From Bacteroidales bacterium (GTDB lineage Bacteria > Bacteroidota > Bacteroidia > Bacteroidales > WCHB1-69): a stretch of 61,686 nucleotides of DNA. The position numbers were made by a program, and so were the translations under genes. Shown piece by piece: positions 36,336 to 44,511 of the stretch (position 1 is the first letter of the stretch; the number at the start of each line of letters is the position of its first letter). The stretch lies in assembly GCA_017540505.1 (NCBI GenBank), contig JAFYAW010000023.1, forward strand, positions 1 through 61,686. Direction: 5' to 3'. The notes under the pieces were generated by a model. The model saw only the letters and a program-made list of their open reading frames with translations. It searched no databases and was not told the DNA's origin.

Positions 36336-37421
36336 ATGAATGATTTTTTTATCTCCGGCATTCAACAAGTTGGTGTAGGAACCGTAGATATGCGGAAGTC
36401 GTGGGACTGGTACATCGACATGTTCAATATTGACATCAAGATTTTGGAAGACGACACGGTGGCGGAGCGGATGCTCCCCTACACGGGCAACCAGCCGCAG
36501 AAGCGGCATGCCTGCATTGCCGTGAACCTGCAGGGCGGCGGCGGTTTGGAGATCTGGCAGTACAGCGAGCGCACGCCCGTACCGGTGGCCTTTGACATCG
36601 CCGTGGGTGACCTTGGCATTTTCGCCGCCAAGATCAAATGCCGCAACGTGAAAGCATTTCATGCATACGCATCCTCGAAATGGCCGGACTGCGGCGCCAT
36701 ATCCGCCCTACCTGACGGAACGCCCTGCCTATACCTCCGCGACCTGTATGGCAACTACCTCCAGGTGGTGGAGCAGCCCGACATCTACATTGAGCAGCAC
36801 TGCCTCACCGGCGGCGTGACGGGCGCGGTCATCGGGGTTACCGATATGGACGCCTCCATACGCTTCTACCGCGAGGTGTTGGGCTACGAGCAGGTGATAT
36901 ACGATGAGACCGGTCGGTTCGACGACTGGCAGATGCTGCCCGGCTCCGGCGAACAATACCGTCGTGTGCTCCTCAAAGACCCCTCCAAGCCCAAAGGACC
37001 GTTATCCGAGCTTATGCCCAAAGGCTGCATCGAATTGGTGCAGGCACTGGACCGCACGCCGAGGAAAATCTACGAAGGACGCTACTGGGGCGACCCCGGA
37101 TTCATCCAATTATGCTTCGACATCACCAACATGAAGCAGTTGGGTGAGTTTTGCGCCTCCAAAGGACATCCCTTCACCGTGGACAGCTGTCCTGGCAACG
37201 AGGTCTTCGACATGGGCGACGCCTCCGGACACTTCACCTACATTGAAGACCCGGACGGCACCCTGATTGAATTTGTGGAGACGCACAAGATTCCCGTCAT
37301 CAAAAAAATCGGCTGGTTCATCGACCTGATAAACCGCAAACGCGAGAAGCCCCTGCCCCGCTTCCTGTTCAAGGCCATGGGCTTGGTTTCCCGCGAGAAA
37401 GCCAACAAATCCGACAATTAA
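36336..37421 (+). CDS. VOC-family protein, 4-hydroxyphenylpyruvate-dioxygenase-like
   Basis: 361 residues with two vicinal-oxygen-chelate modules. The first lies at about 8-145 (GVGTVDMRKSWDWYIDMF, GGGGLEIWQYSERTP) and the second at about 155-315 (GVTDMDASIRFYREVLGYEQ, then HFTYIEDPDGTLIEFVE with the late Glu ligand). The second module keeps the His/Glu metal-site pattern of dioxygenase-type VOC proteins. The C-terminal tail is basic. The reaction is unknown. Its place at the head of the sulfonolipid-type operon, 23 nt before the PLP acyltransferase, suggests a lipid or sulfonate modification step, but that is inference. Confidence 0.75.
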   Translation: MNDFFISGIQQVGVGTVDMRKSWDWYIDMFNIDIKILEDDTVAERMLPYTGNQPQKRHACIAVNLQGGGGLEIWQYSERTPVPVAFDIAVGDLGIFAAKIKCRNVKAFHAYASSKWPDCGAISALPDGTPCLYLRDLYGNYLQVVEQPDIYIEQHCLTGGVTGAVIGVTDMDASIRFYREVLGYEQVIYDETGRFDDWQMLPGSGEQYRRVLLKDPSKPKGPLSELMPKGCIELVQALDRTPRKIYEGRYWGDPGFIQLCFDITNMKQLGEFCASKGHPFTVDSCPGNEVFDMGDASGHFTYIEDPDGTLIEFVETHKIPVIKKIGWFIDLINRKREKPLPRFLFKAMGLVSREKANKSDN

Positions 37422-37444
37422 TTAACAAACCCATTTATAACATT

Positions 37445-38704
37445 ATGCAAAAAGACATTTTCGAAAGAATCAAACAATCCACGGGCGGCCCTATCGGGCA
37501 ATACCGTGATAAAGCGGAAGGCTACTTCACCTTCCCGAAACTGGAAGGCGAACTGGGTCCGCACATGCGTTTCAACGGCAAGGAAGTGCTTTGCTGGAGC
37601 CTCAACAACTACCTCGGTCTCGCCAACCATCCGGAGATCCGCAAGACCGACGCGGAGGCTGCTGCCCGCTGGGGCATGGCCTATCCGATGGGCAGCCGTA
37701 TGATGACGGGGCAAACGGCCTTGCATGAGAAGCTGGAACGCGAGCTGGCCGAGTTCGAGGGCAAAGAGGCCGCCTTCGAGTTCAATTTCGGCTACCAGGG
37801 CATTTTCTCCACCATTGATTCGTTGGTAAACCGCCACGACGTCATCGTGTATGACGCGGAGGCGCACGCCTGCCTGCTGGACGGCATCCGTCTGCATCTG
37901 GGCCACAAATACAAATTCCGCCACAACAACATCGAAGATTGTGACCGCGTGATGGCCCATGCCACCGAGGTGGCCGACCAGAACGGAGGCGGCGTGCTGC
38001 TCATCACCGAAGGCGTCTTCGGCATGACTGGCGCCTTAGGCATCCTGGACCAGATTGCGGCCCTGAAAAAGAAATACAAATTCCGCATCCTCATTGACGA
38101 CGCGCACGGCTTCGGCGTGATGGGACCCAACGGTCGCGGCACCTCCGAGCATTTCGGCGTGATGGACGACATCGACATCTACATCGGTGCCTACGCCAAG
38201 TCGATGGCCACCATCGGCGGTTTTGTCGCCACGGAGAAAGCCATCATCGACTATCTGAAATACAACATGCGTTCGCAGATGTACGCCAAATCGCTCCCGA
38301 TGCCCATCGTGGAGGGCTGTCTGAAACGTCTGGAAATCATCCGCAGTCCCGAGGGTGACGCCCGCAGAGCGCATTTGTGGGAGGTGACCCGCCGTCTGCA
38401 AAAAGGATTCCGCGACCTCGGTTACGAAATCGGACCTGCCGAAGCGTGTGTCACGCCCGTGCATCTGAAATGCGGTGTGAACCAGGCCACGAACATCGCC
38501 GTCGATCTGCGCGAGAACTACAACATCTTCTGCTCCATCGTCACCTATCCCGTCATTCCTCCCGGAATGCTGATCTTCCGCATCATCCCCACGGCGGCGC
38601 ACAGCATCGAAGACGTGGACCGCACCTTGGATGCCTTCCGCGACATCAAGGAACGTCTGGCCAAGGGCGACTACGACCACGAGATCCCCAACATGGCGCT
38701 TTAA
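37445..38704 (+). CDS. PLP-dependent acyltransferase, cysteate acyltransferase / serine palmitoyltransferase-like
   Basis: 419 residues of the alpha-oxoamine synthase family. It has CWSLNNYLGLANHPE, MMTGQTALHEKLERELA, EGVFGMTGALGILD, DDAHGFGVMGPNGRGT, and the Schiff-base lysine K252 in AYAKSMATIGGF. The family condenses an amino acid with an acyl thioester, with loss of CO2. Candidates are serine (sphingolipids), cysteate (sulfonolipids such as capnine) or glycine. The wording departs from the Bacteroides serine palmitoyltransferases that I recall. A cysteate synthase ends the same operon, so I favour cysteate:acyl transferase (CapA/SulA-like). The substrate is inferred from context, not proven. 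Confidence 0.85.
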   Translation: MQKDIFERIKQSTGGPIGQYRDKAEGYFTFPKLEGELGPHMRFNGKEVLCWSLNNYLGLANHPEIRKTDAEAAARWGMAYPMGSRMMTGQTALHEKLERELAEFEGKEAAFEFNFGYQGIFSTIDSLVNRHDVIVYDAEAHACLLDGIRLHLGHKYKFRHNNIEDCDRVMAHATEVADQNGGGVLLITEGVFGMTGALGILDQIAALKKKYKFRILIDDAHGFGVMGPNGRGTSEHFGVMDDIDIYIGAYAKSMATIGGFVATEKAIIDYLKYNMRSQMYAKSLPMPIVEGCLKRLEIIRSPEGDARRAHLWEVTRRLQKGFRDLGYEIGPAEACVTPVHLKCGVNQATNIAVDLRENYNIFCSIVTYPVIPPGMLIFRIIPTAAHSIEDVDRTLDAFRDIKERLAKGDYDHEIPNMAL

Positions 38705-38731
38705 CGGCATTTTACAAAACGAAAAAGAATC

Positions 38732-39529
38732 ATGACAGATCGAAACGGACAAGTAATCTGGATCACGGGAGGCTCCTCCGGTATCGGGGAGGCGTGTGCA
38801 TACCGCTATGCCGCGGAGCATGCCTCCCTCGTGCTGACCGCCCTCACGGCGGAGGAGTTGGAGCCGGTGGTGGCCAAGTGCCGCGACCTTGGTGCGACAG
38901 TTTACGCCCTACCCTACGACTTGCAGCATCCGGACGGCATTGAGGCACTGGCCGAAGAGGCCTGGAACGCCTTCCACCGCATCGACATCCTCTACTGTAA
39001 CGCCGGCATCAGCCAGCGCACCACGGTGGAGGACACATCCATGGGGATGATTCGCAAGCTGATGGAGATCAACTACTTCGCCCCGGTAGCTATCGCCAAG
39101 GCCGTGCTGCCGAAGATGTTAGCGGCGGGCGGCGGCCACATCGCCGTGACCACCTCCATCGCCGGAAAATTCGGATTCCCGCTGCGCTGCGGCTACTGTT
39201 CCTCCAAACACGCCCTCTATGGCTTCTTTGAGACGCTGCAGGCCGAATATTCGGACCGCAACATCCACGTCACCATCGTGTGCCCGGGGCGCGTGCGGAC
39301 CAATATCTCGCTCCATGCCTTGGACAAGGATGGCAAGCCCCACGGCAAGATGGATCCCGGCCAAGGCGGAGGGCTCTCCCCTGAGCAGGCCGCCAAGATC
39401 ATCCAGAAAGCCATCGACCGGAGCAAGCGCGAGGTGCTTGTCGGGCGCAAGGAGCTCATCATGGTCTATGTCAAGCGTTTCTTTCCGGGCCTTTGTGCCA
39501 AGATTGCCAAACGAATAAAATCGATGTAA
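38732..39529 (+). CDS. short-chain dehydrogenase/reductase, candidate 3-ketocapnine or 3-ketosphinganine reductase
   Basis: 265 residues. N-terminal Rossmann motif TGGSSGIGEAC, NAG motif at LYCNAGISQ, catalytic Ser in TTSIAGKFGF, and Y155-x3-K159 in YCSSKHALYGF. The C-terminal basic helix (VKRFFPGLCAKIAKRIKSM) looks membrane-associating, as in reductases acting on lipid ketones. Directly following the acyltransferase, it is the natural candidate for reducing the 3-keto product with NAD(P)H. Its stop is immediately followed by the HdrC-like start (no spacer), so translation is probably coupled. Confidence 0.82.
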   Translation: MTDRNGQVIWITGGSSGIGEACAYRYAAEHASLVLTALTAEELEPVVAKCRDLGATVYALPYDLQHPDGIEALAEEAWNAFHRIDILYCNAGISQRTTVEDTSMGMIRKLMEINYFAPVAIAKAVLPKMLAAGGGHIAVTTSIAGKFGFPLRCGYCSSKHALYGFFETLQAEYSDRNIHVTIVCPGRVRTNISLHALDKDGKPHGKMDPGQGGGLSPEQAAKIIQKAIDRSKREVLVGRKELIMVYVKRFFPGLCAKIAKRIKSM

Positions 39530-40243
39530 ATGAACAACGACAACAAACCTAAGAATCTGTTTGACGAACTCTGCAAGGACTACCGTTTCAAGGAGGGGTT
39601 CCACACCTGTATCAACTGCGGAACCTGCACGGCGATATGTCCGGCGGCGGAGTTCTACAAATACGACCCGCGGAAGATCGTGAACATCGTGCAAACCCGC
39701 GACGACCAGCAGATTGAGGAGCTGCTGAAGTCCGACACCATCTGGTACTGCGGCGAGTGCATGAGCTGCGTCACCCGATGTCCGCGCAAGAACGGCCCCG
39801 GACTGGTCATCATCGCCCTCCGCGACCTCAGCGCCCGTCTGGGCTATTTCACCGAATCAGAAAAAGGCCGGCAGTTGCTGCCCCTGACGCACATCATGAC
39901 CGGCAACATCCTCAACTACGGCTATTGCGTCCACCCCAAATCCTTCAAATGGGAAGACCACAAGGAATCCGGCCCCGTCTGGAAATGGCATACCGAGCAT
40001 TTAGAGCAAAGCCTCGCCCGCCAGGGTGCCAACTACATGGGCGACGGCCCCGGCATCCTGCGCAAGATCCCGCAGGAGTCCTTGGACGAGCTCAAGGCCA
40101 TCTTCGACGTTACCGGCGGCACCGAGCGCATCGCCATCGTGGAGAAATACTCCAAGGCCAAGGCTGAGGAGATGGGCATGGACTTTGAAGAATATGAGAA
40201 GCAGGCTTTCGAATACTGTTCGGACAAACATTTTAACCATTAA
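39530..40243 (+). CDS. HdrC-like iron-sulfur protein
   Basis: 237 residues with two four-cysteine motifs, CINCGTCTAICPAAEF near residue 24 and CGECMSCVTRCP near residue 73. They bind two [4Fe-4S] clusters as in heterodisulfide-reductase subunit C and related wires. The C-terminal part is longer than in classical HdrC. It passes electrons between the HdrA-like flavoprotein and the HdrB-like subunit encoded 7 nt downstream. First of the five Hdr-like genes of the operon. Confidence 0.85.
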   Translation: MNNDNKPKNLFDELCKDYRFKEGFHTCINCGTCTAICPAAEFYKYDPRKIVNIVQTRDDQQIEELLKSDTIWYCGECMSCVTRCPRKNGPGLVIIALRDLSARLGYFTESEKGRQLLPLTHIMTGNILNYGYCVHPKSFKWEDHKESGPVWKWHTEHLEQSLARQGANYMGDGPGILRKIPQESLDELKAIFDVTGGTERIAIVEKYSKAKAEEMGMDFEEYEKQAFEYCSDKHFNH

Positions 40244-40250
40244 ACCCATT

Positions 40251-41321
40251 ATGATTACCCAAGGCAAACAAAAAATATGGAGCGACTACCAGAAGGAGAT
40301 TCCCGACGACCACTGGTATTATGTCCGGAGCTGCATCCGTCAGAATTTCTTCCCCGCCAGTGAGAAGATGTTCACGGAGATCACGCGCAACGTGCTGGGC
40401 AAGGACATCTACGAGACGCCCCACCATACCACCTGCGGGGGCATCGCCTACCACTGCGACACCATCCCCCAGGAGACCGTCATGACCATTGTGGCACGGC
40501 AGTTCGCCCTGATGACGGAGGCCGGCTACGAGAACTACGTGCCCAGCTGCATCACCTCCTTCGGCAACTACTGCGAGATCTTAGAGACCTGGCACGAGTT
40601 TCCCGAACTGGAGGCCAAGATCCGCGAGAATTTGTGGAAAGCCTGCCGGCGCGAGTTCAACAAGCCCAAATACCTGGCCCACACCAGTGACCTCATCTAC
40701 CATTGGCGCAACCAGATTGCTGCCAAGGCCAAATATCACCTCGTCAACAAGGAGACGGGCGAGCCGCTGAAGATTGTGGAGCACATCGGATGCCACTACG
40801 CGAAGATGTTCCCCAGCAAGGGCGTGGGCGGCGCGGAATACCCCTACGTGCTGGCCGGCATGATTGAGAGCTGGGGCGGACAGGTGGTGGACTACCCCGA
40901 GCGGCGGCACTGCTGCGGCTACGGATTCCGTCAGTATCACGTTAAGGCCAACCGAGGCTACAGCGTCTCCAACACCCACAAGAAATTCGAATCCATGGAG
41001 CCCTTCCACCCCGATGCCATCATCACCAACTGCCCCGGATGCCCCTACTTCCTCGACCGCTGGCAATATGTCATCGCCGAGCAGACGGGCAAAACCTACG
41101 GCAAGGATGGCTACGGCATCCCCGTACTGACCTACGAGGAGCTGGCAGGCATCGTCCTCGGCTATGATCCCTGGGACCTCGGCCTGCAACTGCACCAAGT
41201 GGCCGTGGAACCCCTTTTAGACAAAATCGGCATGGAATACGACCCCAAAGCCAAGTATTTAGGCCTGAACAAAGAGGACATCCTTCGTCCGGAACTTCCC
41301 AAATCCATAAAATGTTGTTAA
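40251..41321 (+). CDS. HdrB-like protein (CCG-domain)
   Basis: 356 residues from the ATG at 40251; the longer frame to 40026 overlaps the upstream gene and is rejected. It carries CCG-type cysteine patterns: PSCITSFGNYCE in the first domain, and EHIGCHYAK, RRHCCGYGFRQYH and ITNCPGCPYFLD in the second. These bind the noncubane [4Fe-4S] clusters of HdrB-type subunits, where disulfide or sulfur substrates are reduced or oxidised. It ends in a KSIKCC dicysteine. Methanogenesis is not in question here, so the substrate must be another thiol, disulfide or persulfide. Confidence 0.85.
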   Translation: MITQGKQKIWSDYQKEIPDDHWYYVRSCIRQNFFPASEKMFTEITRNVLGKDIYETPHHTTCGGIAYHCDTIPQETVMTIVARQFALMTEAGYENYVPSCITSFGNYCEILETWHEFPELEAKIRENLWKACRREFNKPKYLAHTSDLIYHWRNQIAAKAKYHLVNKETGEPLKIVEHIGCHYAKMFPSKGVGGAEYPYVLAGMIESWGGQVVDYPERRHCCGYGFRQYHVKANRGYSVSNTHKKFESMEPFHPDAIITNCPGCPYFLDRWQYVIAEQTGKTYGKDGYGIPVLTYEELAGIVLGYDPWDLGLQLHQVAVEPLLDKIGMEYDPKAKYLGLNKEDILRPELPKSIKCC

Positions 41322-41325
41322 CGCA

Positions 41326-42339
41326 ATGAAAGAGAACATCGTAATAATCGGCGGGGGCATCGCAGGCATGGAGGCGGCCAAACAGCTGCTCATCCTCGGC
41401 TACACCCCCATCATCATCGAACAGGAGGACCACCTCGGCGGCCATGTGGCCCAATGGCACAAGCTGTTCCCCGACATGACCTCATCCCACGAACTGATTG
41501 GGAACCTGTCGGACCAGATCAAGGATGCCAATGTCTTCTTAGAAACGAAAGTAAACTCCATCAACGCATTGGGAGACAGTTATAATGTAATTTTAAACAA
41601 CGGGGTCAACATCGTGGCCAAAGCCATCCTCATTGCGGCCGGCTTCCATCTCTTTGATGCGGCCAAGAAGGAGGAGTACGGTTACGGCGTATATGACCGA
41701 GTCATCACCAATGCGGATTTGGAGGCCTGGTTCAACCACCGTGCCGACGAACGCATCCCGGAAAAGCCTAAAGCGGTAGGCTTCGTGCACTGCGTGGGCT
41801 CCCGCGACCTCAAGGCGGGCAACAGCCAATGCTCCAAGGTGTGCTGCACCACGGCCATCAAACAGGCTATTGAGATCAAAGAGATATTCCCCGAAACGGA
41901 AGTCTATTGTTTTTACATGGACCTGCGTCTTTTCGGCAAGAAATACGAGGATTTCTACATCAACGCGCAGCGTGATTTCGGCGTGCATTTCATCCGGGGC
42001 CGCGTGTCGGAGGTGGGCGAGACCATCGACAACCGCGTGCAGGTGAAGGCCGAGGACACGCTTACCGGCAAACCCCTCAAGGTCACGCTGGACCTGCTCG
42101 TGCTCATGTCGGGCATGGTGTGCAACCCGCGCACCAGCGAGCTGGCCGGGATGATCGGTCTCAACATCGACGACGACGGCTTCCTCAAGAGCAAGGACAA
42201 CGTCTATACCATCATGGAATCCAACCAGCCGGGCATCTTCTACGCCGGCGCGTGCACGGGCACCAAGACCGTGCCGGAGACCGTGGCCGAGGCCCGAGCC
42301 GCCGTGCTCAGTATTCACCATTATCTGACACAGGCATGA
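41326..42339 (+). CDS. HdrA-like FAD-dependent oxidoreductase (short form)
   Basis: 337 residues. FAD-binding GGGIAGMEAAKQL at the N-terminus, an HdrA-type segment EDHLGGHVAQWHKLFP, a second dinucleotide region with CVGSRDLKAGNSQCSKVCC, and a late FYAGACTGTKTVPETVAEARAA. It is far shorter than full HdrA (650 residues or more) and lacks its ferredoxin domains, resembling QmoA/HdrA-like cores. It should pass electrons to the neighbouring HdrC-like proteins. It overlaps the next gene by 4 nt (ATGA at 42336). Confidence 0.85.
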   Translation: MKENIVIIGGGIAGMEAAKQLLILGYTPIIIEQEDHLGGHVAQWHKLFPDMTSSHELIGNLSDQIKDANVFLETKVNSINALGDSYNVILNNGVNIVAKAILIAAGFHLFDAAKKEEYGYGVYDRVITNADLEAWFNHRADERIPEKPKAVGFVHCVGSRDLKAGNSQCSKVCCTTAIKQAIEIKEIFPETEVYCFYMDLRLFGKKYEDFYINAQRDFGVHFIRGRVSEVGETIDNRVQVKAEDTLTGKPLKVTLDLLVLMSGMVCNPRTSELAGMIGLNIDDDGFLKSKDNVYTIMESNQPGIFYAGACTGTKTVPETVAEARAAVLSIHHYLTQA

Positions 42340-42656
42340 TGGATTTCGGTTTCACCCTCAGCAAAAGCTCCACCATCAACCTCGACACGGTGGACACCAC
42401 CCTCTACAAGAAGCTCTGCGACATGGAGCCGGATGCCCGCATCTGCATGAGCTGCGGTTCTTGCAGCGCGAGCTGCACCGCCGCATCCTTCAGCGGCATG
42501 AGCCTCCGCAAGGTCATTCTCGCCCTCCAACGCGACCAGGACGTGCGCCCCATGCTGGCCAACTGCATGCTCTGCGGGAAGTGCACCATGGTCTGCCCCC
42601 GCGCCATCAACACCCGTCACCTCATTTTGACCCTTTACAGAATTTATGATCGATAG
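42336..42656 (+). CDS. small second HdrC-like ferredoxin
   Basis: 106 residues from the ATG at 42336 (a second ATG follows at once). Two [4Fe-4S] motifs: CMSCGSCSASCTAASF and CMLCGKCTMVCPRAI. It overlaps HdrA-like upstream by 4 nt and the membrane subunit downstream by 11 nt, so all three are translated together. It is probably the electron wire to the membrane subunit. The longer frame to 42120 is a shadow within the HdrA-like gene. Confidence 0.85.
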   Translation: MMDFGFTLSKSSTINLDTVDTTLYKKLCDMEPDARICMSCGSCSASCTAASFSGMSLRKVILALQRDQDVRPMLANCMLCGKCTMVCPRAINTRHLILTLYRIYDR

Positions 42657-44475
42657 AATACCCTCCGGCTTTCACCCGTTCGTGCTGCCCTTCCTGTTCG
42701 GCATGATCTTCGTGCTATCCTACTGCGTTTTCGGGATAGTGCGGATCCTGTGGCAGCTCCCCAAGCAGGATGTGCGGAAATTCCTGCTGTCGCTCATCAA
42801 CCCCAAGATAATCGTGAAGAATATTTGGGAAATATTCCGCGACTGCCTCATCCACGTCAAACTCTGGAAACGCAACAAGCTGCTGGGCTATATGCACTCC
42901 AGCATCGCCTTCGGATGGTTCATGCTGATCCTGCTCGGCCATGTTGAGGTTTTCCTCTTCGTGCCCGAACGCATCCACATGTTCTACTACCCCATCTTCT
43001 TCAACTACTTTGTGGCCGAAGGCCCGGATGTGACCCTGCAAGGCTCGCTGCTGATGTTCCTCATGGACCTCTTCCTGCTGATCGTGCTCAGCGGCATCGT
43101 GTTAGCCATAATTAAGCGGGTGCACTCCCGATTCTTCGGCATGAGGCGCACGGCACGGCCCTCCCTGCTGAACCAGATCGGCCTCTACGCCCTGTGGGCC
43201 ATCTTCCCGCTGCGACTGCTGGCCGAGAGCTTCACCGCCCACATCAGCGGCGGCTCCTTCCTGACCATCCCCGCCAACTGGATCTTCCGCCAGTTCCTCG
43301 GCAACGACCTCAACATGCTCCCCACCTGGTGGGCCTACTCCATCGCCCTCTGCGTCTTCATGTGCGTGCTACCCTTCACGCGCTACATGCACATCCCGGC
43401 GGAGATGATGCTCATACCCATGCGTAACGCCGGCATCAAGATCCGCGACTCGCGCAAAGGCTTCGCCAAGCTGCAGGTGTATAGCTGCCCCAACTGCGGG
43501 GTCTGCATCGATGCCTGCCCAATGAGCGTCAACCGGAGCCATCTGAAGGACTGCACCGTCTATCTCACCCGCCAGATGCGCCGTGGCAACGAGAAGCGCA
43601 TCGAAGAGATCTCCGACAAATGCCTCCTCTGCGGCAAGTGCCACAGCGTATGCCAAGTGCAAGTAGAAGGCCCTCAACTGCGCATCATGGAACGCTCGCG
43701 CCGCCATTACAACCTCTCCCCCGACTACTCGAACATCGACACACAGCCCCTGACCGAAACCGCCAGCCATGGCAAGGTGCTCTATTTCAGCGGCTGCATG
43801 AGCCAGCTCACCCCCGCCATCGGACAGAGCGTGGAATCCATCCTCAAGAAAGCGGGCGTGGACTATGTGTGGATGGACCGCGACGGCGGCCTCTGCTGCG
43901 GACGGCCGCTGCTGACCGCCGGACGTGCTGAAGCGGCCAAAGAGTTAGTACACAAAAACGAGGAAATCATTATAGGCAGCGGTGCCGACACCCTATTGGT
44001 AAGCTGCCCCATCTGCTACAAGATGTTCACGGAAGAATACCACCTTCCGGGCATCCGCGTGGTGCATTACAGTCACTATTTCAGTGAGTTGGTGCAACAA
44101 GACAAAATCCGCCTGGAGAAGAGCGACCTGTGCTATGTGTTCCACGATCCTTGTGAGTTGGGACGCGGATGCGGCATCTACGACGAGCCGCGGAAGCTCA
44201 TCGGCAAGTCGGCCAGCATTGCGGAAGCAGAGAAGAACCGTGAGGAGAGCATCTGCTGCGGCGGGTCGTTAGGCTCGCTCACATTGAGCTTTGCCCAGCG
44301 CGAGGAGATGACACGCGCCGCCTTGGAAAACCTATACACCAGCCGCGCCGACGCCATCGCCACCGCCTGCCCACTCTGCCTCGCCACCTTCGCCCGCTAC
44401 TCCGACCGGCCCGTACGCGACCTGGCGGAAATCATCGACGCCCAATCCTCATCCACCCAGAAAGGAAATCAATAA
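42646..44475 (+). CDS. membrane-bound HdrDE/DsrMK-like iron-sulfur protein
   Basis: 609 residues. The N-terminal half (about 1-260) has five or six membrane helices with several His residues, like the cytochrome-b/HdrE/NarI-type quinone module. Then come two [4Fe-4S] motifs (CPNCGVCIDACP, CLLCGKCHSVC). Two CCG domains follow (YFSGCMSQL with GGLCCGRPLL, and DPCELGRGCG with ESICCGGSLG), as in HdrD/DsrK. It is a fusion of a quinone-reactive membrane anchor with the disulfide/sulfur catalytic part. This predicts electron exchange between menaquinone and the Hdr-like complex. Confidence 0.87.
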   Translation: MIDRIPSGFHPFVLPFLFGMIFVLSYCVFGIVRILWQLPKQDVRKFLLSLINPKIIVKNIWEIFRDCLIHVKLWKRNKLLGYMHSSIAFGWFMLILLGHVEVFLFVPERIHMFYYPIFFNYFVAEGPDVTLQGSLLMFLMDLFLLIVLSGIVLAIIKRVHSRFFGMRRTARPSLLNQIGLYALWAIFPLRLLAESFTAHISGGSFLTIPANWIFRQFLGNDLNMLPTWWAYSIALCVFMCVLPFTRYMHIPAEMMLIPMRNAGIKIRDSRKGFAKLQVYSCPNCGVCIDACPMSVNRSHLKDCTVYLTRQMRRGNEKRIEEISDKCLLCGKCHSVCQVQVEGPQLRIMERSRRHYNLSPDYSNIDTQPLTETASHGKVLYFSGCMSQLTPAIGQSVESILKKAGVDYVWMDRDGGLCCGRPLLTAGRAEAAKELVHKNEEIIIGSGADTLLVSCPICYKMFTEEYHLPGIRVVHYSHYFSELVQQDKIRLEKSDLCYVFHDPCELGRGCGIYDEPRKLIGKSASIAEAEKNREESICCGGSLGSLTLSFAQREEMTRAALENLYTSRADAIATACPLCLATFARYSDRPVRDLAEIIDAQSSSTQKGNQ

Positions 44476-44511
44476 CCAAACCATAATTCACCCTTAAAAA
44501 ACATCACGATT

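Noticed and set aside
37445-38704. Glycine C-acetyltransferase (threonine degradation)
   Set aside because: No threonine dehydrogenase is nearby and the operon partners are lipid and cysteate enzymes. It remains a formal alternative for the fold.
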